DNA of 64,000 nucleotides, from the NCBI GenBank assembly GCA_902761035.1, contig CACWIW010000002.1, positions 50,605 through 114,604 of the forward strand. The letters run 5' to 3'. Positions 49,076 to 57,915 of the stretch are shown one piece after another (positions within the stretch are counted from its first letter, which is position 1; every line of letters starts with the position of its first letter). The translations under genes and the position numbers were made by a program. The notes below the pieces were generated by a model that did no database searches, was not told where the DNA came from, and saw nothing but the letters and a program-made list of their open reading frames with translations. This DNA comes from an uncultured bacterium. GTDB lineage: Bacteria > Verrucomicrobiota > Kiritimatiellia > RFP12 > UBA1067.

Positions 49076-52000
49076 CTATCGGATGAAGATCGAAAAGCCT
49101 AGATTCCTGATCAAGTACTCGACATTGACTCCGTCGTCTTTGCTTTGCAGCTGCCAGCCGGGAGGCAATGCGGTAAGGTCAAATGCGCCGTCTGCCGTGT
49201 CCTTCAGCGCCACCGGCACCTTCAGGAGCGGAATCTTCGCCTTGCCTGCAACAACAGGATCGCTGATGTCCACCTTGAGCTTGCCGGAAAGCGTCTTGGT
49301 GACATTGAGGTAGTCCGCTCCGTCCGGATAGAACTTGGCACCAGATTCCATCACGAGTTTTGTGATCGTACCATGTCCGCGAAGTTCGCTGATGATGCCA
49401 AATGTCTGCGCTGCATCATTGTCGTCCGTAATCGACCCACCATACATGATCAGGTTGGAAACGCTGATTTTCCTGTTCGTCTGGTTCTTCACGTAGTGTC
49501 CTTGGCGGACAATCAGCGTCGTTCCTCTGTTTTTGGCCTGGGAGTTCAGGTTGTTCCACAAGTTGAGGGTTGCAGAATTATAGAGGTCAATGGTTCCATT
49601 CTTGGTATTGACGTTCCGAAGGGTCAGCCACGAAGTGGCCTTCAGCGTATGACCATTCAGATAGATGTAGGATTCGTCATCATCTCGTCCGATCTTGAAC
49701 TGCCCCTTCCCGATTGTGGCATCCGCCGTAAGGTACAGATCAAAGAGGTAGTTGCCGCTTGCCATCGTGCTGGACGTGGCGAGCGCCCACGGCCAGTTGC
49801 CCGCGCCAGCACCCGCGATGTAGATCGGCGTCTCCTGCCGGATGGTCTTTCCGTTGATGTCAAACGTGCCGCCGTCCTGGACGGTGATCTTCGGCGTCTC
49901 GCCAAGCACGTTGTCGCCGCCCTGCTGCAGGACGCCGCCCGCCACGACAACCTCGCTGGCCTTGAACGATCCGCCCGTCCCCTTCACAAGCGTAAACACG
50001 ACGTTGGTTGTGCCGTTCAGCGTGAACTTCTTGAGCGACGTGGCCGCGCACGTGAGCGTACACGTCATGGAACGTACCGGCGTCATGCTAAAATCGCCTT
50101 TGAACGAGGAAATCCCACTGATCGTCACGGACTCGGCTTCGCCGGGTGCCAGCACAAGCGTTCCAACGCCCGTCACTCCGCCTGCGCCAATGCCGTCGAG
50201 CGTCGTGAGCGTCGCGGCGGTTCCGGTCGGCAAGTCCAGTTGCGCAGCCGTCACCCGTCCGCACGTGGCAAACGAAACGCCGTTCGTGAGAAGCACCTTG
50301 GCAAGCGTCAGCGATCCTTCACCTCCGAAATCGACGCTTCCTGTTCCCTCTACCTGCACGTCGCCAAAGACGTAGTCGGAACCGAGGCTCACGGTCGTGT
50401 CGCCGTCAAGCGACATCTTGAACGACCGCCCTTCTCCGGGGATCGCGCCCGATGACCAGTTCTCCGTCGCGCTGAACGATCCGGTGCCGTCGGCGTTCGT
50501 CCAGACGGGCGTCGGGGCACGCACGGTCACCGTGCCGGCGTCCGCGTCGTAGCTGACTTCAGGGTTCTGAAGCAGCAATCCTCTGATGTCATACAGGATA
50601 ATGTTCTGCGGCTGGGAGGAGGCATTGAGCACAATCTCATCTTCGTCAAGGTTGGCCTTGCGCAAGGCGAGCGTCGCGTTGTCATCGACGGTGAACGTTC
50701 CCGTCGGACGGTTCGTGCCGATGTTGAATATCACGCCCGCGCCGACGGTGATCGCGCCGGACGCCGTGAACGTCCCCGTCGCCGCGACGGTGACGTTCGT
50801 CTCCACGCCCGTCTTGCGGACGAACGAAAGCGCGCCCTCGGCCGTAAGCGTCGTCGTGACATCAAGGTTTCCGTCAAGCGTCGCGACCACACCATCCGCC
50901 ATCGTAAGCTCCGCCGCCGTTCCATGCCCGGCAAGCGTTTCGCCCGCGCTTATGCCAAACCCGCCCGAAGAGCCCTTCAGCGCACCGCCGCCACAGTCAA
51001 GCGTCTTGAAGTAGAGCGGATAGCCTACACTATTCTCCGCCGTTGTACCTTCACGCACGACAAGCGCGACGTTGCTGACGCAGCTCTCTCCATACGCTGC
51101 GGTCGCATTGCTCCAGCCGGTCACCCTCACCGATCCAGACTGCACGTCAATCGTACCCTCGTTCCTCGAGTAGGGCCTGCGGACCTGCAATGTCCCCGTG
51201 CCCGTCTTCGTGAGCGTAAAACCGTTGAGGTTCAGGTTTTTGTTGGCAGCGCTCCAGCCGGCGCCGTTGCGCACGCCCATCCACAGCTCTTTTGCGCCGC
51301 CAACCGTCGCATTGTCGTCCAAGTGGAGCATGCCGACATTCTTGCTGCTTGTCATGTCCGCAGAAGACGTGATCGCCCACGGCCAGTCCCCCGCGCCGGC
51401 GCCCGCGATGTGGAACTCGGTCACAACATTCCCTGCAACTGCCTCGCCGTCGCCGACCACCTTGCCATTGAAATCGAACGTGCCGCCGTCCTCGACCGTC
51501 ACGAGCGGCGTCGCGCCAAGAATGCCGTCCGCATCCAGCTTGAGGACACCGTTCGAGACGACCACCTCGTCCGCGCAGAACGTCCCGCCGGAGCCAAGGG
51601 CGAACGTGACGACGCAGTTGGTATCCGCCTGCACGGTGAACTTGCTCAGCGAAACGTTGGCGTCAAGGGTGAGCGTCACGCTCTTGTGGGCGATGACCGT
51701 CACCTCCTTGCCAACCGGCGCGGGGATTGCAACGGAGTCGTCTTCGGCAGAACGCCAGTCGGCGATGCTCCAGTTGACGGCGTCCGCACCGCCGGCAGCG
51801 ATGGTGAGCTGCGCGTTCACGGTGGCCTTGAACGTCGCGCGGAGCTGCACGGCATACGGAGTTGAAACCTCAATCGATGCGTTCGTCTTGCTGAAGCCGT
51901 CCGCAATCGCCCACGTATCGCCCGTCCACTCGCTAAACTGGTATTGGGATGAATCGGACGCCGTCGCCGAAAGCGCAAGGGTGCCCCCGTGCGGGACCCA

Positions 52001-53692
52001 GCCCTCGGCAGATGCCGCCGCCGCACCCTCTGCGACGGTCACGGTTCCGTTTTCGTCGGAGGTGGCGTACAGCTTCGCGTAGAGCGTAGCGTCCTGGTAC
52101 TTGTAATCGCTCGCGCAGCCGACGCCGTTGTAGAACCGGAGCGTCCGCTCGGGGTTGTTGTCCTTGTTGCCGTCGCCCTTAAAAGAGCCGTCGATGATGT
52201 TGCGGAAACCCGCCTCGCCGTTCTGCATGTCGGGTACAAGGAAAAGAACGGGCGTGCCGTCCTCGTCCGCCTCGAAGGAGTAGATGCGCGCCTTGGTAAA
52301 CCGTTTGGCTTCACCTTTGGTATTGACTGCAAAAAGATAGGTGTTGGTCATTGCGTCAACAGCATGGTTCTTGGTTGAGCTTGCGGTTGCCATCGTCGAA
52401 CGATCCGCCCAATTCAGTATCGTGGCGGTTGACCCGGTGTCGGAAGCGTCATCCGTGTTATCGACTGTCACGACGTGGCGCAAGCGGTCGGCTGCATTGT
52501 TGGCCGTGATCGCCTGCCAGTCGGCGGAAGTATCGGAAAACCTAGCGAAGGCAAAGCCTTTGTTACCGTTTATGTAGAATGCGTGCGTCGTTCCATCCAC
52601 GGTCGGGGTCGAGCTTTCTATGCCATTCCATATGCCAAAGGCATACTGCTGGATTGTCGCCCAATCCAAGTACTGGAAGTCGAGAACGAATTCCGTGCCT
52701 TTCTTTGCGGCATATCCCGTGTCGATGTAATTCATCGGCGTCGTGATATTTCTTGCGTCGGCGACCGCGTTCGTCGCGCCCGATTCCACGTATGCGCTTG
52801 GACGGAACGGCGAGCCCATGCGGTCTGCCGGATAGAGCGCGGCGTAGGCCCTTGCATCAGAGTCGTTGAACGCGCCAAAATAGAAACGAAGGTCGTAGAA
52901 GGCAACGTCCGTGTTCGTGTAGGACCGGGAGAATCCAGAAACATTTCCCGTAATCGACGGGAACGAGCCATATTGGAAGTAGTTGCCCACAGCGCGGCTG
53001 GTCGTCGTCTTGGAAGAGAGAGTAAGTACTGTTTTCTTCGTTCCATCCACGTATGGCGTGACCGTCTTGTCCGACGACGAGTACACCATCACAAGCGTAT
53101 GGAAACCGTTCGTCATGTTGCTGAGCCCGGTCAGCGTGACAGAATTACCCTTCTCCGGGACGGAACCATCAGCACCACGGTAGAACTCCTGAAGATACAG
53201 CTTGCTTGGATCGCTCGACGAACAGACCGTGATGGCGATGCGACCGCTACTTTTACCGCCGTTCAACCGTCCAATCGAGAACAACATGCCTTTTTCGACG
53301 TTGCCGGGCCTAAACGACATCACGAGCGTCCAGGCGTTCGTGTTCAAGGCGAGGTTCGTTGTCTTGGTAGTAGTGGAATCGTCGCTGTTGACCTGAACAC
53401 CATTTATGCTCAACGGACCGGAATCTTGCCCGATGTGCATGGCACTACCGGGGCCATTCGGTCCTTCGACCGCCACGGTGTCAGCCGAAGTGTCGGTGAT
53501 GAAGTCCCTTGGGCAGTTCGGGCCACCGGTAAACACGCGCGCACCGGTCGAGAAGTCGTGCCGGAAGTGGTAGCTTTCGAGGTTGCTCACGTTCGCCATT
53601 GCGGCGGAGGTTGCACAGATGGCGGTCGCGACAAGTGCGGCTCTCCCGATAACTGACGCGACAAAGCGCGTCGCCATGCTTTTTGCTTTCAT
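49076..53692 (-). CDS. Giant LamG/beta-solenoid surface protein with tag
   Basis: 1538 residues. Sec signal ending CATSAAMA, then NVSNLESYHFRHDFSTGARVF. LamG halves (LYLQEFYRGADGSVPEK, TPVLFLVPDMQNGEAGFRNI) precede a solenoid that reuses cassettes found in 35522 and 42665 almost word for word (VTLTLDANVSLSKFTVQADTN, TEFHIAGAGAGDWPWAITSS, TSLKKFTLNGTTNVVFTLVKG). It ends LIRNLGFSIFIR, the tag. The C-terminal ~100 residues (YLNVTKTLSGKLKVDISDP, IPLLKVPVALKDTADGAFDL) also match a segment of 35522 and 61953. No enzyme domain, so adhesion or scaffolding is the likely role. AAAGGACAACG precedes the ATG. Confidence 0.82.
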   Translation of the reverse strand: MKAKSMATRFVASVIGRAALVATAICATSAAMANVSNLESYHFRHDFSTGARVFTGGPNCPRDFITDTSADTVAVEGPNGPGSAMHIGQDSGPLSINGVQVNSDDSTTTKTTNLALNTNAWTLVMSFRPGNVEKGMLFSIGRLNGGKSSGRIAITVCSSSDPSKLYLQEFYRGADGSVPEKGNSVTLTGLSNMTNGFHTLVMVYSSSDKTVTPYVDGTKKTVLTLSSKTTTSRAVGNYFQYGSFPSITGNVSGFSRSYTNTDVAFYDLRFYFGAFNDSDARAYAALYPADRMGSPFRPSAYVESGATNAVADARNITTPMNYIDTGYAAKKGTEFVLDFQYLDWATIQQYAFGIWNGIESSTPTVDGTTHAFYINGNKGFAFARFSDTSADWQAITANNAADRLRHVVTVDNTDDASDTGSTATILNWADRSTMATASSTKNHAVDAMTNTYLFAVNTKGEAKRFTKARIYSFEADEDGTPVLFLVPDMQNGEAGFRNIIDGSFKGDGNKDNNPERTLRFYNGVGCASDYKYQDATLYAKLYATSDENGTVTVAEGAAAASAEGWVPHGGTLALSATASDSSQYQFSEWTGDTWAIADGFSKTNASIEVSTPYAVQLRATFKATVNAQLTIAAGGADAVNWSIADWRSAEDDSVAIPAPVGKEVTVIAHKSVTLTLDANVSLSKFTVQADTNCVVTFALGSGGTFCADEVVVSNGVLKLDADGILGATPLVTVEDGGTFDFNGKVVGDGEAVAGNVVTEFHIAGAGAGDWPWAITSSADMTSSKNVGMLHLDDNATVGGAKELWMGVRNGAGWSAANKNLNLNGFTLTKTGTGTLQVRRPYSRNEGTIDVQSGSVRVTGWSNATAAYGESCVSNVALVVREGTTAENSVGYPLYFKTLDCGGGALKGSSGGFGISAGETLAGHGTAAELTMADGVVATLDGNLDVTTTLTAEGALSFVRKTGVETNVTVAATGTFTASGAITVGAGVIFNIGTNRPTGTFTVDDNATLALRKANLDEDEIVLNASSQPQNIILYDIRGLLLQNPEVSYDADAGTVTVRAPTPVWTNADGTGSFSATENWSSGAIPGEGRSFKMSLDGDTTVSLGSDYVFGDVQVEGTGSVDFGGEGSLTLAKVLLTNGVSFATCGRVTAAQLDLPTGTAATLTTLDGIGAGGVTGVGTLVLAPGEAESVTISGISSFKGDFSMTPVRSMTCTLTCAATSLKKFTLNGTTNVVFTLVKGTGGSFKASEVVVAGGVLQQGGDNVLGETPKITVQDGGTFDINGKTIRQETPIYIAGAGAGNWPWALATSSTMASGNYLFDLYLTADATIGKGQFKIGRDDDESYIYLNGHTLKATSWLTLRNVNTKNGTIDLYNSATLNLWNNLNSQAKNRGTTLIVRQGHYVKNQTNRKISVSNLIMYGGSITDDNDAAQTFGIISELRGHGTITKLVMESGAKFYPDGADYLNVTKTLSGKLKVDISDPVVAGKAKIPLLKVPVALKDTADGAFDLTALPPGWQLQSKDDGVNVEYLIRNLGFSIFIR

Positions 53693-53792
53693 CGTTGTCC
53701 TTTCGTGATTCTTGGTACTTGAAGGGTTGGCGCTAGTTTATCACATTTCCCGCGTAGCCCCCTAGACTAAAAAATTATTTTTGACGGACCAG

Positions 53793-54998
53793 TCAGTACA
53801 TGAAACCAAACAGCCACAGCGGAATCTTGTTGCCAATACCGACATCCGTATCATCGTTCACCACGTAACTGTTCGGGATGTCCTTGATCTGCGAGAACCC
53901 CTTGCCCTTCCCCCCGATTTCGAAAAGATACTTGCCGTCCACAAGAAAATCGCCGTGTTTCGGATACGTCAAGGAACAGACGCTCCCGACCTGGTTCATG
54001 AAGAACGTCTCGCGCGCCGTCCCGATGTCGGCATCCGGCATGATCGCGTACATGAGATTCGTGTTGTCGCAGTATATCTTTTCCGGGGAGGTCAGGTTCT
54101 TGAGCGACTCCTTGCTGGCGGGAAGCAGTCTCAGAAGCCCGGCGCGCTCAAGCGCGTAGAGTATCTTCAGGCCATGCTGGCGTTCAGTGTCGAGTTGCTC
54201 GTACAAGACCTTCATCTTCGGCGTCTGCGGCGGCATCTCGGCAAGTATCCGCAGCATCTTCCTCGCCTTGCGGATGGTCTCAGCCGTCACGTCCTCCACA
54301 CTCGGCCAGTCGCTGTCAAGGGTCTGGTTGACGGCCTGGAGGACACGCGCATCGTAGTGCGACTCGTCTTCGCGGTAGAACGGATAGAATCCGCTCCTGA
54401 TGTATTTTTCAAAGAGAGGCAATATGCGAACCTTGCGCCGTATCGCCCGTGCGATATCCTCGTGGCCCGAAAGGATGTCGGCGAGAGACAGCACTTTGAA
54501 ATCTCCCACACGCTCGAATTTGAGGAATTCCCGGAACGAGAGCCCCTGCAGCTCGTAGGACATCTGTCGGCGCGAGAGGTCTCCCTGCCGCGCCTTTATC
54601 TTGAGCATCGACGATCCCGTATACGCGATTTTGAGTTCCTTGAAGCCATCGTTGATGTTTTTGATCACGCGCTGCCAGTCCTTCACGTAATGTACCTCGT
54701 CGAGGACAAGCCTTTGCCCGCCGTGCTGGACAAAATGCTCGGCAAGCCGATAGATGTCCTTCGCATCGAGCCACACGCTGTCAAGAGACACGTAGAGCGA
54801 ATGTTCACGTTCCTCGCCGCTGTCGAGTATCTTCTGGAGAAGGAGCGTCGTCTTCCCGACACCCCTCGCGCCCCTAATTCCTATCAACCGATCTCCCCAA
54901 TCTATCGAATTGTAGGAATATCGCTTGATTTCCAGCGACGTCTCGTCGAGCTTGTCCTTCGACAGCTTGTATATGTGCTCCAACTCTTCAGTGTTCAT
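53793..54998 (-). CDS. P-loop ATPase, 403-residue subfamily
   Basis: 401 residues from ATG 54998 with GGAGG 7 bases before it. Walker A GARGVGKTTLLLQK (about 43-56), Walker B RLVLDEVHYVKDW (about 95), AYTGSSMLKIKA sensor-like (about 127), then YELQGLSFREFLKFE. The C-terminal part is nuclease-fold-like (LTYPKHGDFLVDGKYLFEIGGKGKG) ending IPLWLFGFMY. Close paralogue of 15383-16594: same order, same ends, but clearly diverged, so not a recent duplication. Function of the family unknown. A palindromic leader precedes it. Confidence 0.84.
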   Translation of the reverse strand: MNTEELEHIYKLSKDKLDETSLEIKRYSYNSIDWGDRLIGIRGARGVGKTTLLLQKILDSGEEREHSLYVSLDSVWLDAKDIYRLAEHFVQHGGQRLVLDEVHYVKDWQRVIKNINDGFKELKIAYTGSSMLKIKARQGDLSRRQMSYELQGLSFREFLKFERVGDFKVLSLADILSGHEDIARAIRRKVRILPLFEKYIRSGFYPFYREDESHYDARVLQAVNQTLDSDWPSVEDVTAETIRKARKMLRILAEMPPQTPKMKVLYEQLDTERQHGLKILYALERAGLLRLLPASKESLKNLTSPEKIYCDNTNLMYAIMPDADIGTARETFFMNQVGSVCSLTYPKHGDFLVDGKYLFEIGGKGKGFSQIKDIPNSYVVNDDTDVGIGNKIPLWLFGFMY

Positions 54999-55002
54999 GC
55001 CG

Positions 55003-55100
55003 TCCTCCAAAAGAACTTCAAGATTCTCTTTTTCGCGCCAAAAAAGAATCTGGAGGTTCTTTTGCGCGCCATTATATCAGAAAGTGCCTTGCTCACGCAA
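55003..55100 (-). promoter_or_regulatory. Promoter and palindromic leader of ATPase gene
   Basis: Minus strand TTGCGT (55100-55095), an 18-base spacer and TATAAT (55076-55071). Downstream are two tandem units with aaaagaa/ttctttt palindromes (about 55009-55030 and 55042-55063), 33 bases apart, each ending in cgcgcc on the plus strand. In the RNA the two units can pair with each other across about 19 positions, and ccucc near 55055 can pair with the ggagg ribosome site at 55003-55007. Confidence 0.5.
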
Positions 55101-55135
55101 GTATCTATCGGAGGAATCTCGCAACTGCCTTGATG

Positions 55136-56587
55136 TCAATGTATTTGTACCTGCGCTCCGAGCATCCGACCGAACGGGACAATCGCGTCGAAGTATCCGT
55201 CCGCCTCGACAATCGGCGCGAGGTGGCCCGCATACACAAGGGCGGTACGAATGGAAATCCCCCTGCGGCGCGGCAACGCGGCAACCTTCTCCTCCATCTC
55301 GTCGATGACTTCGCGGCCGATCTCCCTTCTCCGCTTGATCTCGACGAGGCCTATCGACCTCCGGGTCTGGATAAGCAGATCAATCTGCACGCCCTTTCGC
55401 GAACCGTCGCGGGACGCCGCGCGCCTGTACGGGGCAGCCGACAAAATCTGCGCGTTGCCGAACCCGAGCATTCCGACAATCGTCCCGAGGTTTGCGAGCA
55501 CGAGATTCTCGAACTGAAGTCCCATGACGGACTCCCAGCCGTCAAGCCTGTCAAGCGAGCCAAACGTGAAGGCGTTCCTGTCGATGACGTCCTTGATGGG
55601 TTCGATGTACTTCAGGTAGAACCGCGAGTAATTGTCGTTGAGCCGGAACACCTCCTCGCGCGATCTCTTCCCGCTCACGGGGTTCATCCCGCTGTCATTG
55701 ACAACGAGCCCACATTCCTCCAGCTGCTCAAGGCAGTCGGATATCCTTCCTCCCCTTTCCATCCCAAGCTCTCGTGCAATCTCGCTGACGCTCCGGGGCG
55801 CATCTTTGAGGCAACGCAACACCGAACCCGTGAATTGCGGCTGCCGCGTCACGACATCCGCGAACATCTCGTCGAAATCCTCGCGCAGGGGACTCTTCGG
55901 CATGAAGCAGAGCCTGTGGATGTTGTCGTCCGCCGAAGCTCCGGGATCAATTTCCTCCAGATACCGGGGCACTCCTCCCGTCACGGAAAGGACGTCGATG
56001 ATCTCCCGCGAGTCAATTCTTTCCGCCGCCTTGCCCCAGAACTTGACGCACTCCCTGATCGGAAGCTCCGGAACCACCATGTCAAGCGAACGCCTTCCGT
56101 AGAAGCTTCCGTCGTCAAGTATGTTGTCCTTAATCCACGACGAGACACTTCCGCACAGGACGAACACGAGCTTCGGGTGCTTGCTGAACTTGTCGTCCCA
56201 TACGCCCTTCAGAATGCCGGCGAACATCGGATCGTAGTGGGCCATCCATGATATCTCGTCAAGCAGGACAACCATCCTGCCATCGTCGCGAATCTGTCCG
56301 TCAAGCCGCAGGAAGGCATTGAGCCAGTTGTCTGGCGTTGACGAGTCGCAATGCGTCTGCGCGGCAAGCTTCATCGCGAAGTTCTCAAGTTCCTTTCGGT
56401 TGTCAAGTTTCGCTCTGGGTTTGATGCCCTCGATCTTGATGAAACGGGCTCCCGCTCGTTCGGCAAATTTTTCTATGAGAGTCGATTTGCCTATCCTACG
56501 ACGACCTCTGCATGTGACAAACGATGAAGTCCGCTTCTTGAAAAGGGACACCAATCGTTCAATCAGATCTTCTCTACCATAGAACAT
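55136..56587 (-). CDS. P-loop ATPase with DUF234-like C-terminus
   Basis: 483 residues from ATG 56587, chosen over 56596 because AAGGA is 8 bases upstream. MFYGREDLIERLVSLF is followed by Walker A CRGRRRIGKSTLIEK (about 27-41), Walker B MVVLLDEISWMAHYD (about 125), and VLCGSVSSWIKDN sensor-like (about 160). A winged helix (SVSEIARELGMERGGRISDCLEQLEECGLV, about 285-315) follows. The C-terminal region, with FENLVLAN, GVQIDLLIQTRRSIGLVEIKRRR, has the D-x-L and E-I-K of a PD-(D/E)XK nuclease fold as in DUF234. The paralogue at 1-930 is the same type. Biological role not established. Divergent from the exported protein at 56827, with palindromes between. Confidence 0.85.
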   Translation of the reverse strand: MFYGREDLIERLVSLFKKRTSSFVTCRGRRRIGKSTLIEKFAERAGARFIKIEGIKPRAKLDNRKELENFAMKLAAQTHCDSSTPDNWLNAFLRLDGQIRDDGRMVVLLDEISWMAHYDPMFAGILKGVWDDKFSKHPKLVFVLCGSVSSWIKDNILDDGSFYGRRSLDMVVPELPIRECVKFWGKAAERIDSREIIDVLSVTGGVPRYLEEIDPGASADDNIHRLCFMPKSPLREDFDEMFADVVTRQPQFTGSVLRCLKDAPRSVSEIARELGMERGGRISDCLEQLEECGLVVNDSGMNPVSGKRSREEVFRLNDNYSRFYLKYIEPIKDVIDRNAFTFGSLDRLDGWESVMGLQFENLVLANLGTIVGMLGFGNAQILSAAPYRRAASRDGSRKGVQIDLLIQTRRSIGLVEIKRRREIGREVIDEMEEKVAALPRRRGISIRTALVYAGHLAPIVEADGYFDAIVPFGRMLGAQVQIH

Positions 56588-56619
56588 ACACAACATCCTT
56601 ATTTTGCCAAAACGGTAGA

Positions 56620-56747
56620 ATTATAGCACATATGGTGCTGTAAGCGCAATAGACTTTTGTCACATTATTGCACTTAGCCAAATAATGTGACAAAATCTAC
56701 GCGCCGAAAATCTGTCACATTATCGAATCTTCATCAATAATGTGACA
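56620..56747 (-). promoter_or_regulatory. Promoter and paired palindromes of DUF234 ATPase
   Basis: Minus strand TTGCGC (56649-56644), an 18-base spacer and TATAAT (56625-56620). Upstream lie a perfect 15-bp inverted repeat ttttgtcacattatt/aataatgtgacaaaa (56655-56669 and 56681-56695) and a second copy of its core tgtcacatta/taatgtgaca (56713-56722 and 56738-56747). The centres are about 54 bases apart, matching the 52-53 base spacing at 957-1041 and 8951-9042. Confidence 0.65.
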
Positions 56748-56762
56748 AGACTTGAAATAGAC

Positions 56763-56792
56763 TTGCGGGAACGAGGGTTCATCTGATAGAAT
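56763..56792 (+). promoter_or_regulatory. Promoter for exported protein and S41 protease genes
   Basis: TTGCGG (56763-56768), an 18-base spacer and TAGAAT (56787-56792), 35 bases before the ATG at 56827. It starts 16 bases after the palindrome pair, so a repressor on those sites could affect both directions. Confidence 0.45.
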
Positions 56793-56826
56793 AAGGGCGA
56801 ACCACAGACACAGAAGGTAGAAAAAA

Positions 56827-57915
56827 ATGAAAGCGAAATCTCTGAAGACGAGAAAAGCCGTCCTTGGTGTGGCCCTCGCGGCGGCCTGCATGATCTCACG
56901 GGCTGAATTGCCACAGGAATGGAAGCCGATCGGCGAACTGCAGTTTGCCTCAATGAAGGCACTGACCCCGCAGATTGCGGAGTTGGGCCGGCAGGCCAAC
57001 TTCACGCTGCTCCCGATGCTCGTGCAGCAGGGAATCGCGGGGTCGGAAGCAGGACAGGCCTTTGGCGTGCCGCCTGAAACAGCCGACTGGGGCATGAAGC
57101 TGTTCATGAAGACCAATGTCGTGGCGGGTGTCACGGCATGGCCGCTCGCGAAACCGCCCGCGCCCGGCGCAGCGCTCCCCAAGGACGCAGTCCTCACCAA
57201 GGACGGCAAATGGGCCTGTATGTGCGAGGACGTCGCACTCGCCAAGGAAGTCGCCCAAAAGGGAGTCTTTTTCCCGAAACCGCTCAAGAAGGGATTCTGC
57301 AGCCTGACGCTCGACGGACGCGAGCTTCTCGACCGCATGGACGATATCTATCGCACCGTCGTCGAGGAAGCAGAGGAAATCGCGAAGAAGAACAAGAAGG
57401 CGAAGGACCAACAGGTCAAGCAGGACGCCTGTGCTGTCTCCGTCTGCGCCTTTGCCAAGGACCTTGAGTCGATTTTCGCCGTGCTGGGCGTGTCGAAACG
57501 CGGGCTCGACCTACGTTTCCGCGCAAAGCCCCGCGCAGGGAGCGAAATCGCCGGCGCATCCAAGCCACTGCCCAAGGACATCCTTGACATCATGAAGGAA
57601 GGCGAGGCCGAGGTGAAGTCGTTTGTCGGATCGCCGACGGCGGCGAAGGACGTCGCCGCATGGCAGGACCTCATGGCGGTCCTGCCGGAAGGCAAGGAGG
57701 CGAAGGAGCCGCTGTTCGCGTTCAAGACGCCGATCGTCGGGGCGAAGGCGCCGCCAAAGGACGGAAAAGACCCCGCCACTACCACGCTTGCTTCAGCGTG
57801 GGGGTTCGCCTGGCGCGAAGGCAAGGACTACCGCCTGATCGTGCGCATCCCCTCCGCCGAGCTGGCCAAGGCGATGATGGAGATGGTCAAGGTGCAGGGA
57901 GGAGCCCCGCAGTGA
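56827..57915 (+). CDS. Exported protein of unknown function upstream of S41 protease
   Basis: 362 residues with a Sec signal (KTRKAVLGVALAAACMISRAE). The mature part is Lys/Ala-rich and mostly helical with internal pairs of weakly similar halves (FMKTNVVAGVTAWPLAKPP; WGFAWREGKDYRLIVRIPSA). VVEEAEEIAKKNKKAKDQQVKQ near 180-200 is probably coiled. I do not recognise a family. Its stop overlaps the GTG start of the S41 protease by 4 bases, so translational coupling is likely and it may be a substrate, adaptor or inhibitor of that protease. AGAAGGTAG precedes the ATG. No tag. Confidence 0.75.
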   Translation: MKAKSLKTRKAVLGVALAAACMISRAELPQEWKPIGELQFASMKALTPQIAELGRQANFTLLPMLVQQGIAGSEAGQAFGVPPETADWGMKLFMKTNVVAGVTAWPLAKPPAPGAALPKDAVLTKDGKWACMCEDVALAKEVAQKGVFFPKPLKKGFCSLTLDGRELLDRMDDIYRTVVEEAEEIAKKNKKAKDQQVKQDACAVSVCAFAKDLESIFAVLGVSKRGLDLRFRAKPRAGSEIAGASKPLPKDILDIMKEGEAEVKSFVGSPTAAKDVAAWQDLMAVLPEGKEAKEPLFAFKTPIVGAKAPPKDGKDPATTTLASAWGFAWREGKDYRLIVRIPSAELAKAMMEMVKVQGGAPQ

